A stretch of DNA of 64,000 nt from positions 57,860,333 to 57,924,332 of the forward strand of contig OX419756.1 in the NCBI GenBank assembly GCA_948567375.1, given 5' to 3'. The first letter of the stretch is position 1. Each line of letters begins with the position of its first letter. The DNA is from Lunularia cruciata (Eukaryota; Streptophyta; Marchantiopsida; Lunulariales; Lunulariaceae). The position numbers and the translations under genes were made by a program. Of the stretch, positions 12,487-24,454 are shown piece by piece. The notes beneath the pieces are model-generated. The model was given only the letters and a program-made list of their open reading frames with translations. It was not told the DNA's origin and made no database searches.

Positions 12487-12584
12487 TTGGGGCTTAGTCC
12501 CATTTTACCTTTTTCATCTCTCCCGTGTACGGCTTGATGGGGTCTTCCCATCCTTCATTTTTTCTACGCGGTCGTCCTTTCTCT
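12487..12584 (+). mobile_element. Short dispersed repeat, copy C
   Basis: The best-kept plus-strand copy: TTGGGGCTTAGTCCCATTTTACC, a pyrimidine stretch with TCTCTCCCGTG, then TTGATGGGGTCTTCCCATCC and CTACGCGGTCGTC. The GATGGG-GTCTT-CCCATC part is a 6-bp stem with a 5-nt loop. Flanks read CTCTATTG and CTCTGTTATTG, so any target duplication is not exact. Confidence 0.75.
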
Positions 12585-12950
12585 GTTATTGATAAACGCC
12601 AATGGTTTCATCCATCAACTAAATGGGTTTTACTCCGAACCAAATGGAGCAATAATCTGGAAGTGCTGTGGGATTACGGTAGGGGAGAAGGGAACTATTG
12701 GACTCTTCCAGGTGTAGTTTTGTGAGGTTCAACTATCCTAGAAGCTTGTTCTCTTGCCGAGCATGCAGCTGTATACCTTAGCCATGGACCAAGGAGTTAT
12801 CAGGAAAGGGTATCATGAGGGAGGAGAAGGTTTGAGCGCCAAGTATTCCTATTAAGTACGTCAAGACTACTTCAAGAGAGGTTGCAAAGTCAGGTCTGCT
12901 TTCAGCCACAAAAGAACGATCCCATTTTATATGGGACAGAAGTCTCTAAG

Positions 12951-13008
12951 CTCTAAAGTCAGTGTGTCTGAGTTATCTTTCGATAACACAGACACAAAGA
13001 CTTTAGAG
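12951..13008. repeat. 27-bp inverted repeat with 4-nt loop
   Basis: Arm 12951-12977 pairs with 12982-13008 at 24 of 27 positions around a TTTC loop. The stem is long enough that a transcript would fold into a precursor-like hairpin, but nothing shows that it is transcribed. Confidence 0.8.
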
Positions 13009-13445
13009 AGGTAAGTGAGATAAGTGGCAAGGTGAGATAAGTGCGCATCACTCTGGTCTTGGTTCTGAATACTTCCAATAAAGAGGAATTGACTAGAAAC
13101 AAATTGTGAAGTCTTGTATCCCTTGTCTTGGGTGGAGCCTCTCTTCTTGACCAGATCCATTTCAATGCAGGCAGAGGAATCATTAAGCAGCTCCTTGAAG
13201 AATGTCTTGTCCGGTGGGACCCTGAGGTAAAATCGATGACGGGGTAGGTCTCAATACTCACTCAGCTCCGGTTCTTAGCAGAGAGGCGCAGAGCTTGGCC
13301 TTACTAACCGTCATCGTTGCTCGCCACCATTTATACGTCATCATTGTCTCGAATATTGAACAGCGTTGTCATTGAATCCTTAAATGGTGCATGTGAGTTA
13401 AGTTGGAATAGAAGTCGTTGGTACAGTGCTGATATAACAAATTGT

Positions 13446-13479
13446 CAGATCAGTATCGACAATCGACGATACTGATCTG
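13446..13479. repeat. 13-bp perfect inverted repeat
   Basis: CAGATCAGTATCG (13446-13458) and its complement (13467-13479) flank an 8-nt loop. Confidence 0.75.
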
Positions 13480-13815
13480 TTGAGTTGCAATGAGTCTTAT
13501 CGAACAGCATAGTCTCGTCATTTGGAAGCTCCCTCCACGGAGCTCTGATATGAAAGCAAACACTTGCCCTTCCATGTAACTGACGAATGGTACCCTAAAC
13601 TTAGGCTGGATGCAATTTTACACCCTAATAGTCGGTTCCTTTCTCCAGCTACTTATGAGCAGTCTTGAGCGTTGTTCCGATAGAAAACAGTATGCTTCAG
13701 AGCAACTGGCTCAGATGGTTTTCCATTTCTTTGAGAAACAAGCAGTACTATGGTTTTAGAGATTAGGTCGTCAGGTGCATCATGAGGGCATTTGAAACGA
13801 TCTTGAAGTCAAATT

Positions 13816-13866
13816 CAAAACGAGCAGTCTCAGATCAGAGAAACTGATTTGAGACTGCTCGTTTTG
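13816..13866. repeat. 17-bp perfect inverted repeat
   Basis: CAAAACGAGCAGTCTCA (13816-13832) pairs with 13850-13866. The 17-nt interior (13833-13849) can pair further through ATCAG and CTGAT, giving a nearly continuous stem of 22-23 bp with a 5-nt loop. Confidence 0.8.
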
Positions 13867-13869
13867 TTT

Positions 13870-15214
13870 CTCTGAACGACTTTTCCTATTCTACAGGAGA
13901 TAATACTGATGCACTTAAGACCTGATGAGAGCGACAGAATATAACGACACACGATCTCATTATCTCGTAACGTCGTACCAAATTGCAAGGCTTTGTGGAT
14001 TTCAAGGACCTGCTCGGCTGGAAGGCTTACGTTCCAGTACCTTGTAAGAGGCGGGAAGAACAGATGGGAAAAACTATCATGTACTAGTACTATCAGTGGC
14101 AGGATGAAGCAGCACACTGAAAGTGATTCATATCTTGTGAAGTGCCTGAATAAACTGAAACGGCATACCAAATTTGATATTTCAATAAGAGCTCCTTCAA
14201 TATTTCACAAAGGAGCTAGTAGTAGCGATGATAAAGAAGCAGCTTGTTGTATGGCATATTTACGCTCACCATGACCAAATAATAAGCGAAGCGGTGAAGC
14301 TTGACATTTCCTCATCTGGAAATAGCTGCCATGACGCAATCTGTTCTGCACTAGTGAGAGCCTCCGTTTTAAGCCACAAAGACGTTGAAGCACCACCCTC
14401 AAGTGTATTAGTTCAGTGGGCAGTTGTGGCTATCAATCTAGCACAAAGGAAGTTGGAAGGGTATTCTGCTGGAGGTATAAGGTAATTGGAAATTAACCGA
14501 ACTAATTGGTTTAAGAAACGCAGGTCTTTGCTGCCATACTGACAAGTGAAGCCGTAGAGTAGGAGCTGGTACCATAAGGTTGGTTGGAGTGAATGTGCAG
14601 AGCTGAGGCCGGTAAGAAAGATTGAAAACCTAAATACATCAATAGATAAATCTTCTTTTTAGCAAGAGTCAGCAAGAGAAGCAAAATACAACCGGTGTAG
14701 CAACTCCATATATATGCATCTGAATCAGAACTGGACTCACGTTGAAGAGAGCAAATAGATTTCGAGGATTGATAACATACCTGAAAAGAGAGGTAAATGC
14801 TTGAATGAAGTGAGAAAATTGAATGAATGCAACGAGCAGTTGTGGAATCTGCAGAAGAAGAAAGGAGTCGGTGCCACGAAGGAAAAGTTTGACGCATGCG
14901 CAGAAAAAGAAGGATTATTGAATGAATAATGAAACGATGGAGATAGCTGGAAGCAGTGGAGGGTAAATGTGAAGTAAATAATATGAATGAAAGCAAGAAA
15001 AATCTAGCGAATTTCAACAGCAGTAACTTGCATCCAGAAGGAGTCAGTGAACTCTAGCAATGACATATGAACTCTCGTAAAGAATCCTAATTGAAACCGT
15101 AAATATAAGCATGAAGGAAGTTAACAACCATGAACAGCATAACACGTTCGCAAAAAGATAAATTGAATCTCGCACAGAGATTCACGAGAAAACCTTGTCT
15201 CACTTTTTTCGAAT
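13870..15214. other. Non-coding stretch
   Basis: There are only short or low-complexity open frames. The minus-strand frame at 14511-15017 is leucine- and serine-rich without domain signs. No repeat that I recognise. Confidence 0.4.
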
Positions 15215-15511
15215 ATGGACTAAACTGGCAGTGCAAGCAGTGTTTGGTTTAAGAATCATCAACAACAATAGAGTGGTGAAACAGACAATGAGTTTCTGTC
15301 AACCATCCGGAATGCTTCTGAATTCTCAAAGTGATATATGTACCCCCGCGTTCCCCTGGAAATTGCCCCATCCTGGCTATTGTATCTCGAGCTGAAGATC
15401 TACAGCCTATGGACTAGACAGGCAGTGCAAGCAGTGGTCCAAGAATCATCAACAACCGGGTTCCCCTGCAAATCGTCCTTTCCTGGATGTTCTATCCCGA
15501 GTTGAAGATCT
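15215..15511 (+). repeat. Imperfect tandem duplication
   Basis: The segment starting TATGGACTAAACTGGCAGTG (15215) and ending GAAGATCTACAG (about 15405) recurs from about 15408 to 15511 (TATGGACTAGACAGGCAGTG ... GAAGATCTACAG). The second copy lacks about 80 bp of the middle. Shared blocks include AAGAATCATCAACAAC and GTTCCCCTG. Confidence 0.7.
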
Positions 15512-17433
15512 ACAGGACTTTGCAAGGGCTTTATAGTTTGACGTTGGATTCCTGAACTATCCAACTTGAGAGTTAGAGTTCTACCATGGAGCTTGTATCC
15601 TTTTATGCAAAGTTGATCCCCTCATCACATATCTGCATATCCCTCCATTCATAACTATTCTTGTGACTTAGCCTGCAAATCTACCTCCCTCCGATGTAGG
15701 TTTGTTCATTTCATTGACGTAACTCATCAGCTGCTGACAAGATGTTCGTAACAGGCAGGTGCTAACAAGCTGAGTTGCAATGACTTCTCTGTGCTGTATA
15801 GCAAGCGCCTGATTGATGAAGATACCTACCGGAGAAAGAAGTGCTCAAACCGCAGGTCACTGTTAATGTGAAACAATAGGAGCATATCTATAGAGTGGAC
15901 TGAACGTTTGATTAAGGCTATGCTACCGTAGTATTTATTCAAAACGGCTGTAGGTGCTGGAGATCAGCTTCTGTCAGTAAAAACCTTGAGGCAAGGTGCC
16001 GTAAATGGCAATTGCGCAACAATTTCTTTCAGATTCTCTTGTGGCCATGATACGCTGCACTGAATTTTGATAATTCAACCAACTATGCCAGTTTTCATCA
16101 CTCTGTGTTATTCCATTTATGTACAGACTCTGCCCGATTTCAATTTCGACCACTAGCTCCTGACCTGTAGGCCGTCACCGCTCGCCAAAAACTTGGCCCG
16201 CCGTTCTCGATTCCTGCCTCCTCGTATCTGGTCCTCGCCTTGCCAAAAACCTAAAGTACTCACAGTGACAGCTAAAGGGGAACTCATACCTTCTACGAAA
16301 TGAGCACCGACGGAAGGCTACCTCGCCCATTGAGGCAACCTTTCTGCCAGAACAAATGGAAGTTGTTCAACTCTCGGGTACTTCCGTCGGCTATTTCTAG
16401 AGTGAGAGCATGCTGCTCTCGAGGCCGGAGCATACATGTAGTCTTCCGCTGTCATCTCGATTGCTACGGATACTATATATGTTCGTGTAAACGGGTCAAT
16501 CTTGGAGAGATAATCATGTATAGCTCTACACTAGGTTCTGTCACCGAAGTAGATGTTCACCTGAAGAGGTACTTTTATTATCTCCGAAGAAGTGCGCTTG
16601 TGCTGAAGTTATCGTACAAACATTCGATCGCACGCGAGAGAAGCTCCATAGAATCAGCAGCCATTTTCAGCAATTCCACCATTAGACTCCAATTCGCCAT
16701 GGCTTAAGCCTGGTACGACTATCTTCAGGCGAAGACGACCGTCTATAATCTTGTCAAAATTTCATCCAAAGCGCCACTCACCGGGTCAGAATTCGTCCGG
16801 ATTATCTGCTCGAACACCTCCTCAAACTCTGAAGCAAGCTCTCTCATGTACTTCTCCTCCTCAGCCCCAGGTCCTTAATTAGCTCTTACAATCGAGACAA
16901 AGCCGATTTTAACCTTTTGACTACTTCTCAGTCAATGACAGTGTCTTAGCTGAAGCCGTTAGCTTGCGTACCCCTCTTGAATAATCCTCTTCAACATGCC
17001 CGGGAGCCAAGTCCTGACTGTAAGTGCACACTTTGGTCTAACTGACGTTGCAAGTCACCTTGTTCGCCAAATATGAACGACTAGAAAGAACAGTATGGGC
17101 CCACATTTCATGTCTGAACTCCATTGCCGTGGTTCTCATGTGCAGTGGAGAAACAGGGCAACCTCTCGTCGTCTGTCTCCAGTTGCGTTTCGTTATTGGA
17201 TCACTGTCAGAACGGCATTAACGTTTGCGTGGGGATCCCGGCGACTTCCTACTGACAAACCCAGGACTTGGCGGAACCCTGTTCGAAACAATTTTGGAGA
17301 ATCAAGAAATTCGAGCTGGAGCAGCGCCGAACAGACAAGGAGAATACTATCAAACAGGATTGGACAAGGAGTGCCTCGTGTCGCTTTGAGCTTGAATTTG
17401 TGGCTGCGAATTCGCATCGAATAGTTAACTTCT
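15512..17433. other. Non-coding stretch
   Basis: No gene is recognisable. The plus-strand frame of 135 codons at 16300-16707 has no domain-like pattern and I do not call it. Confidence 0.4.
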
Positions 17434-17484
17434 CCAGGATGCAAACTTAACTATTCGTATCGAATAGTTAAGTTTGCATCCTGG
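17434..17484. repeat. 24-bp perfect inverted repeat, 3-nt loop
   Basis: Arm 17434-17457 (CCAGGATGCAAAC...) is exactly complementary to 17461-17484 around TAT. A partial third copy (ATCGAATAGTTAACT) lies just upstream at 17418-17432, as if the arm was produced by copying back on itself. Confidence 0.9.
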
Positions 17485-19455
17485 ACACTTTATGGGGTGA
17501 TCATTTGATGTACGGGAGAAAGAGCAGCCCTTTTGAAGTAGCGATCCCAGACTCCTGTCACTACGCCTTCCCATTCATCCAATAGTCTAAGGAGGAGTTA
17601 AGGAGTTGAGGAGGAAAAGAAGAATTAGAACCTTGATTTCCAAGCTTTGTGGAATTACTGCAGATCCTCTAATTGACTGTCGATGTTTGTAGTCCGATGT
17701 GTCTATCGACATTAGAGACCCTAGTCCAACTTGAAATGCCAGCAGTTATGAGCAAGTTTCGCGAGCGGAAAACCAGAAAGGGACCACAATCAAAGGTCTA
17801 TGCTCTGATAAACTTGGGATATGAGTGGCGGCTTAAGCAAGGGCCCCGAAGGTTCAGATCACGATTAGCCTTCACATCTTCGAGTGCATGGTCAAAACTA
17901 TTGTGGGTTCAGGTGCTTCTGTTTACCACATGGCTTGTCCATTCGAGATTTTGCAGGAGATCTTACAGATATACATTAGTTGGTCCAGGGTTAGCTAAAT
18001 GTAGAAGAGACTGTGACCTGCTTTGGCATTCCAGAACTGCTGTTGAGATCGACGGATCCCAATGCTTCAAATTCCTCAAGAACAGAAAAGGCCCTGCCAT
18101 TAACTTCAGAATAACCTGCTAACTTTCCAGGCAGAGATTAACCTGTTGGGCTGATAGAAATTTGAAGACATCAGTTCTTTCTTCTCTTTTGCAGTACGTC
18201 ATTAGACATCTCACGAAGTACCTGAAAAGGCGACCGCATAGGATCTCACGAAGTGATCTTCACGTTTCACACTAAACATGGTAACATGCTAAGGCAGCTG
18301 TAGAGGAGTTTAACTACCCTTCATTGGCATGTACGTCTACATAGAAGGCTCAAGTTGCTCGACACCAGATCTGTTTCCAGTCTGACGTCATTTTCTTAAC
18401 TAGATCCTCGTAGTTAAGTGCCATTCATACTCTTGATTATACGTAGGATCGTTTTGGAAGGTCGGTAGAGCTTTTCTAAGACTTTTGTGCAATTCAATAT
18501 TCAACATAGACTATTATAACAATGTTAAGAGATGAACCACAAATCGTACATCAACATTAAGCCGGTATTTCGATACTCTAAAGAACAAAGTGACTTGACA
18601 TTTAGAAATGTAGATTGTACAGCATATAATAGATTCCACTTAAGTTATGGCTCCTCTATGCAGGCTTTGGTGAGTTGCAAAGTGTTTTTATGCGAGTCTT
18701 TTGCGCATATGATATGATACTATATTTTTCTTCCATGTGTTAGTTGTGAAGTGTATGAACAAGAGGTCGTCCGCACATCTATCATTAACAATTTGGGTCT
18801 ATTTGTCTTCTTAACTATAAGTTTTTTTTATCTTTATTTAAAATTTCTTTTTTTATATAAGGTAAAGTAAACTTAACTGATTATCACAACATACATTCTT
18901 GTATATGGGAAATCACTTTTAAATATTACCAAAGAGAAATACATAAAAAAATATAAAAAATATAAAAAATAATATAGATGTAACATTTGCATATCCATCC
19001 AAATCATATGGACATACTCTCAAGTATGCAAGTATATAGAGGATATAAACACAAGTAATATAGCAAAAACTCTTTAAGTTTTGGTAAAAATGTGCTTAAA
19101 ATTTTACTTGCTCTAGCTAAAAGTTACTCTCAAAATGTACTCCAAGTTTACATCCAATTTGTATTCAACATAGAGAAATGTTACACGTTTTAGTAGAAAA
19201 ATATCGCAAGATTTAAGTTAGAATAATTTTTTCTTTGTAATTCTAATTAAAAATTTCTAATTCAATGAAAAATATATAAGATAAAATTTCTAGTGATATA
19301 ACACAAGTTCTAATCTAACCATTACAATTCTTATGACAATGTCCAAAACTTAGCCTAAGTTTGTAATTCAAATTTTAATTTCAAAACCTTAAGCAAGGTT
19401 CCACTATTGATTCTTGGACAATTTTGGCCAAACTTTTGGTCCAAGGACTTATCAT
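17485..19455. other. Non-coding stretch turning AT-rich
   Basis: No gene is recognisable. From about 18,700 the base composition becomes strongly AT-rich, marking entry into the retrotransposon-derived block. Confidence 0.4.
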
Positions 19456-19559
19456 GAGATTTATAGTGCAAAGTTAGTTTGCTTGGATGTTGGAGTGATA
19501 ATTTTTGTAGTCATAATTATTTTGGTAGTTGCTCATGGACTAACTTGATGGCGGCCATA

Positions 19560-19870
19560 TTTTATGTTAGGTTGATGATCACATAGTAGGACCCACTATC
19601 ACTTGTACAATTTGCATTGTCAAATATGTTGTTAGGACGGGAGACTCAGGTTGAGTAGAGGGGTATACTTACAAAGTGCAACTCCAAAAAGCTCACTTTT
19701 TTGATATTGAACTTTTGAGTTCTTGGCTATGGTGGATAGAGGCCGACGAGCATCAATTGGAGTCTCTTAGCTAGAGTGGGTGTGGTTTTACTATAATAAA
19801 TACCTGATTGTTGGTAGATTGTTGAATGGAGGATCTATTACAAATTTAATTTGAATATGATTCAAGTGGA
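19560..19870 (+). repeat. Partial 5' LTR of the plus-strand gypsy element
   Basis: The stretch with GAGTTCTTGGCTATGGTGGA, TCTCTTAGCTAGAGTG and GTAGATTGTTGAATG recurs, reverse-complemented and with many substitutions, at about 56480-56760. It lies upstream of the RT traces, as expected for a 5' LTR. Confidence 0.6.
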
Positions 19871-20859
19871 AGAATGAATTGAGAATCAATGAGAAATTAG
19901 GTGCATGAACCTGAGTGCATTGGTGGTATCTCCAAGCTTGGCGGATTGGTAGTACATTTGATTGTGGTTTTAGATCTCCTTGAGAGTGATTGTGTGCATG
20001 TCACATTTGAGTTGATGGAGATTTGGTAGTGGTGCAGATGGTGTGCACAAGCGCTGTCCAAATTTCTCAAAATTGAGTTCAAAATTGAGTTAGTGGATTT
20101 GGTTTGAGTTGATAGTGAGTGGAGGATTTGGCGGTCAACCAACTATAGAGGAGGTACATTAGACTGGTAGAGGTTGTCCAAATTTGGAGGTCAAGTTGGT
20201 GGAGGTTATCGAGAGTTAGAGGTTGCTTGAATTGCCCTAGCTAGTGCTCAAGTTAGTGAAGCTTGGCCAGATTTAGAGACGGTTCAAATTGGCAAGAAGA
20301 AAGATTCATTTGGTTGAATTTTGATGTTTCAAGGCATGGGCTATGGGCTAGAGAGGCTATGAAATCTTGGCTTGTTGGCATTAGGCTAGCTAATTTAGAT
20401 GAATTTCTGGTAGTTTTTGGTCATCATTTGGTAAAATCTGCCCACCCTTATAGATTGTGCGCAATAAGGTTTGAACCCTAGATCTATGGTTCTTGGACTT
20501 GTAATGTAACCAATTGGTCCATCCTCACTTGTAGTCCTAATGGCTAATAGATTGATACTTATACACATGTAGCTTTGGCTAGGAAAGATAGTTTGATCCC
20601 ATCCTTGGTGAACTTGGTAGCTTAGTAGGACTAGATAGACACTCCTATTGTATCAAATGCCAAATAGTGACAAATTTAGTCCCACGTTGATTTATGAGAT
20701 GGGGATTTTTACTTAAATTTCTTATGATTGGACCCCTTCTATTCTCTACTTTCTATTTATGCACCATGTTTGTGTAAGGTGCTTTGACTTTAGAGCGGAT
20801 ACCATTAGTTGCCAATCAAGGAGAAAAACAAGGCCAAGTAAACATTTTAGGCAATTGAT

Positions 20860-21290
20860 CATCATGATAAGGATGAAAAGTGTATTAGTGACTGTTCTTA
20901 CCATTTGGGTTAAAGAATGCTCTTATTGAGTTATATAGAGTCATGGATAAGAACTCAATAGGATTGGATTTTGCTCAATACTATATTCATGATATTTTGG
21001 TCTAAAGTGCTATCTTGGAAAACATAAGAGATATTTGTTTGAGGTGTTAGAGAGATTGAGATCTCATGGATTCAAATTATATGTATTTGTATTTGTATTT
21101 CCTAAGCTTAGGAAATACAAATTCTTCCAAGAGTAGGTTGAATGTTTGGGTCACATTGTCTATCTTGGTGGACTTGGTGTTCAACAAATCAAGGTGGAGA
21201 AGGCTGTTGCATATATCACTCAATCTACAAATATGAGGGTGCAAGCATTCCTTAGACTAACAAAATAAATAATTTAGAGAATTTATTGCA
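20860..21290 (+). pseudogene. Gypsy reverse transcriptase fragment
   Basis: Broken frames read like the gypsy palm region: a 'GLKNA..ELYRVMD' block, then 'GLDFAQYYIHDILV' at the catalytic YxDD site, where the first D has become H, and 'GHIVYLGGLGVQQIKVEKA' downstream. The same blocks are found at 59418-59956 on the minus strand. Stops and a frameshift are present. Confidence 0.75.
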
Positions 21291-21349
21291 ATTATCAAGG
21301 CTTGGATGAAATTGACATGTGAGTTGGCTTGTCTCTCACTTAGGATGAA

Positions 21350-22017
21350 CCTCTGATGGCTATTATGGTAGCACACCATGGACTTAGAAGGCAAGGAACC
21401 CCAACTCCATCATACTCCTCCAAGGCTAACACTCCAAGACTCAAGGCATTGCTCAATAGAGAACTCAATGAGAGAGAGATAGTTGCAAATAAAAGGATGA
21501 TGAGTACTTCCTCACCCCTTGTTTATATACTTGTGAAATAGTTATGCACCAAAGTTACTAATTACTGGAGTAACTCAAGTTACTAGACTAAAAGTCAAGT
21601 AAAGTCAAAAAGTATAAAGGAATATCCATCCACATGGGCATATTCCACTAAGCACGTGATCTTATCTTGACCCAACCACTAAGTCAACGATTCCTTCACA
21701 TGGGCTATCCTTGGACGATAGAAGAATCCAAAATAAAAAGGGTTGCGGGCCCAAGAGTTCTCAACTCTTTCCTCAAAGCCAAACACCTAGGAATAATACC
21801 AAGTCAACACACTAGAATCCAAAATAGTGGTGCTCATCTTTTCCACTTCCCTTAAAGTAAGATCCCCTCTATCTTAGCTATGACCAAATTTAGCTAATCA
21901 TGACTAATTTAGAACCATCCTTTATCTCTATATAAATAATATCTCTCAAGTACTTGTAATACAAAGCTAAATATCACAATACCACACACATGCACAAATG
22001 GGTGTTACAGCCCTAGA
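21350..22017. repeat. Probable nested insertion, LTR-like
   Basis: Between the RT traces and the RNase H traces lie about 660 bp without homology to pol. The segment has a promoter-like CTCTATATAAATAA followed by CTTGTAATACAAAGC and ends GGGTGTTACA, all typical of an LTR. No clear target duplication is seen, so this may be a fragment of another element. Confidence 0.35.
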
Positions 22018-22460
22018 AAAAATAAGTAATGTTAGGGAGATGAGCAAGAGAGAGCTTTTATAGAGCTCAAGGAAAAGTTGATATTCTCTCATATCCTCAA
22101 GAGACCAATTAGAGGATGCACATTTCAAGTTCATACTAATTGGAGTAAGTTGGGGCTCACCCAACAAAGATGATGAGTAGAAGAAGTTTGTGGTGACCTG
22201 CACTGATCACTCCAAAAATTTAGCATGGGTCAAGTGTAGTTCATATGCAAGAGTGTTTAGCACTAGTGTGGGCAATAGTACACTTCCAATGTTACTTGTT
22301 TGGGAGTCCTTTCACTCGTATTATTGATCATCAATCACTAAAATAGTTGATGGAGTATTACAAGCTTTCATAGAAGCTTGCATGAAGGGATTTTATTTAC
22401 AATAGTATGATTTTATGGTTTTTTCTAAACCTAGAGTGGTGAACCATGATGTAAATGGGT
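22018..22460 (+). pseudogene. Gypsy RNase H and linker fragment
   Basis: The frames contain 'ELKEKLISSHIL' and, towards the end, 'VFSKPRVVNHDVNGLSRNP', which corresponds to the conserved end of gypsy RNase H ahead of the integrase. Stops interrupt it. Confidence 0.6.
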
Positions 22461-22799
22461 TGAGTAGAAATCCATGTATGAGCCAACATGGTCAAATAGG
22501 AGCACATTTGCATGGTGAGATGGACGAGCATGATGATATCAAGTTGGCATGCATATGCTTTTTGAAAGGTTTTGGTAGTATTTTTATCAATAAAAACAAG
22601 AAGTGTTGTTGAGGTCTATGTTTAAAGAGTGGAGATATTTGCATAAGTCAACAAGATATTAAGGATGATATCTTGGTGATGGGCTATCTTTGCTCTAGTA
22701 TTGTGGGTAGTACAACTAGTTCCTAGAAGATAAACCATGTTCTTCAACTAGCCAATCAATTTAGATTGGAGAGGATGGTAGAGTACTCCTTGCCACAAT

Positions 22800-23470
22800 C
22801 TTAGAGACCACAATTGGTATGCCATGCTCTTGAGAAACTATGATATTTTGGAGTGAATGGACATATAGCTTACTTTAGAGTCATTATTGGTGGTATAATA
22901 TATAGATTGATTTGTAGTTGCTTGTTTCCGGTGCATTCAAACCAAGTTAGAGCATCATTTGATTATTCTACAACATAGCTACACCCACTACCTATCATGG
23001 GGTTGAATTATTGTTGAAGTTAGGACTTTGCTTGACCTTTATCATTGATTGTAAAATATCATCAATATATTTTGGTAATGATGGAGCACTTCTCCAAGTG
23101 GATCAAGTTGATAGTGCTTCTAGGCAATTCCAATGAAGTGGTAACATGTTTATTCCTAGATTAGGTTCTTAGTTGTTTTGGTGCACCAACCAAAGTCTTG
23201 ACTAATCTGGGTATAGAGTTCTTGGGATGGCTTCATGTCTTGTGTGATAAGGCTTTTATTTATCACCATTCTATATCTTGAGATCACATTGAGAAAAATG
23301 GTATGGCAAATAGAGTTTTTCAAATTATGAAGAAAGGATTATGTAAGTATGGTTTGTAAAGATACTACTTGGGAGATTAGGATTTTCAATTACCTTTGTT
23401 GGCTATGGGCTGTAGGTTCAATTGGCAAACATCCTAAGCATCTTTCTCTCCCTACTTCATACTATATGGA
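22800..23470 (+). pseudogene. Gypsy integrase fragment
   Basis: The HHCC-type start is visible as 'LEKL.YFGVNGHIAYF'. The catalytic core is seen as 'MEHFSKWIKLIVLL' and 'CFGAPTKVLTNLGIEFLG', the counterpart of the FGxPxxxxTDxGxEF block, with the catalytic D changed to N. Frameshifts and stops are scattered through it. The minus-strand element at 57.95-58.56 kb holds the same domain. Confidence 0.75.
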
Positions 23471-23861
23471 TGATAGCCTTTGAGATCTATATTTATCAAT
23501 ACAGATGAGCACATATTCTCAATATCTATATTTAGCCTTTGCAAACTTTGTGGTTGCTCAACATAGGGATATCTTATGTTATGCCACTATTTGAAGAGGA
23601 GGAGTAGGTTATAGACCCTTGATTTGTTAGTTTCATCCAAGTTATTATTTAAATATACAACAAACTATACCAACTACTCTTGATGTGATTACAAGTTGCA
23701 CTTTCTTGAGAATGTATGATAATTTTCCTTCCAAAGGTCTTATGTTAGGACATGGTGGTGTTGTTTTGAAGGGTCATGTGCACAATTGTATGCCATAACA
23801 TCTCCTCAACATTAATGGTACCATGAACCCAAGCTTGGCAATTTTATGTGCAAGCTTGTAA

Positions 23862-23992
23862 TGTATGCTAAGTGGTTCTATTGGTGGAGCTACTACTATA
23901 TTGGTGTGTGATAATTGTTCTAGAAGATGATACTTAGTATGTTTTATACTCCATTCATGGGGTTTCCTCAGGGTATGTACTCAATCTACTTG
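23862..23992 (+). pseudogene. Degraded PHD finger of the gypsy polyprotein
   Basis: The segment CML-S-GS...ILVCDNCSRR keeps the first cysteine and the central CxxC pair, has serine for the second cysteine and a stop where tryptophan is expected. The position downstream of the integrase and the flanking residues match the better-kept copy at 57188-57322. A frameshift separates the last pair, which is lost. Confidence 0.6.
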
Positions 23993-24454
23993 AAATTTTA
24001 GCTAATTCATTCCTTACTTGGTATAGATTGTAAACAAGCTACTAAGTACGAGATATGATAGCACCCAACTTCTTGACATTTGCCAACCTTAGGGGCATAC
24101 TCGGAGGAGATGGTTATTTGGAGTTAGAAGAACCTAGCCACTAGTTAAGAGAGAGATTGTGACACTTTAGAATTTGGATGCGACTTCTTGTATGAATTAT
24201 ACTTCTATAATGTATTATGTTGATAATATTTTTTATGTATATATATGTAGATATATCCATATGACAATATAAGTAATTTAGATGGTTGAAGTTAAAATCT
24301 AAATGTTTGATTCAATTAAGTAGATAAATATCAGTAATTAATGTGTTTGATTTACAGCAGAAAAGCTAATATAGTTGTGGTAGGAAAAAATAAAATATTA
24401 GGAACAATATTCAAGATAGTCTTTTAACAATAAGTAATTAATTTATACTCTCTC

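Larger units (their letters stand above)
19460..24240 (+). mobile_element. Decayed Ty3/gypsy retrotransposon, plus strand
   Basis: In order on the plus strand: an LTR-like part (about 19560-19870) matching the LTR at 56.5-57 kb in reverse orientation; reverse transcriptase traces (20860-21290); RNase H traces (about 22012-22460); integrase traces (22800-23470); a degraded PHD-finger segment (23862-23992); the polypurine side of the internal domain (about 24100-24136); and the start of a 3' LTR (from about 24137) cut off after roughly 100 bp. Gag is missing. All frames hold stops and frameshifts, so it cannot be autonomous. It belongs to the same family as the minus-strand element at 56-64 kb. 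Confidence 0.8.

Noticed and set aside
14511..15017. 168-codon minus-strand frame rich in Leu and Ser
   Set aside because: Low-complexity composition and no domain pattern.
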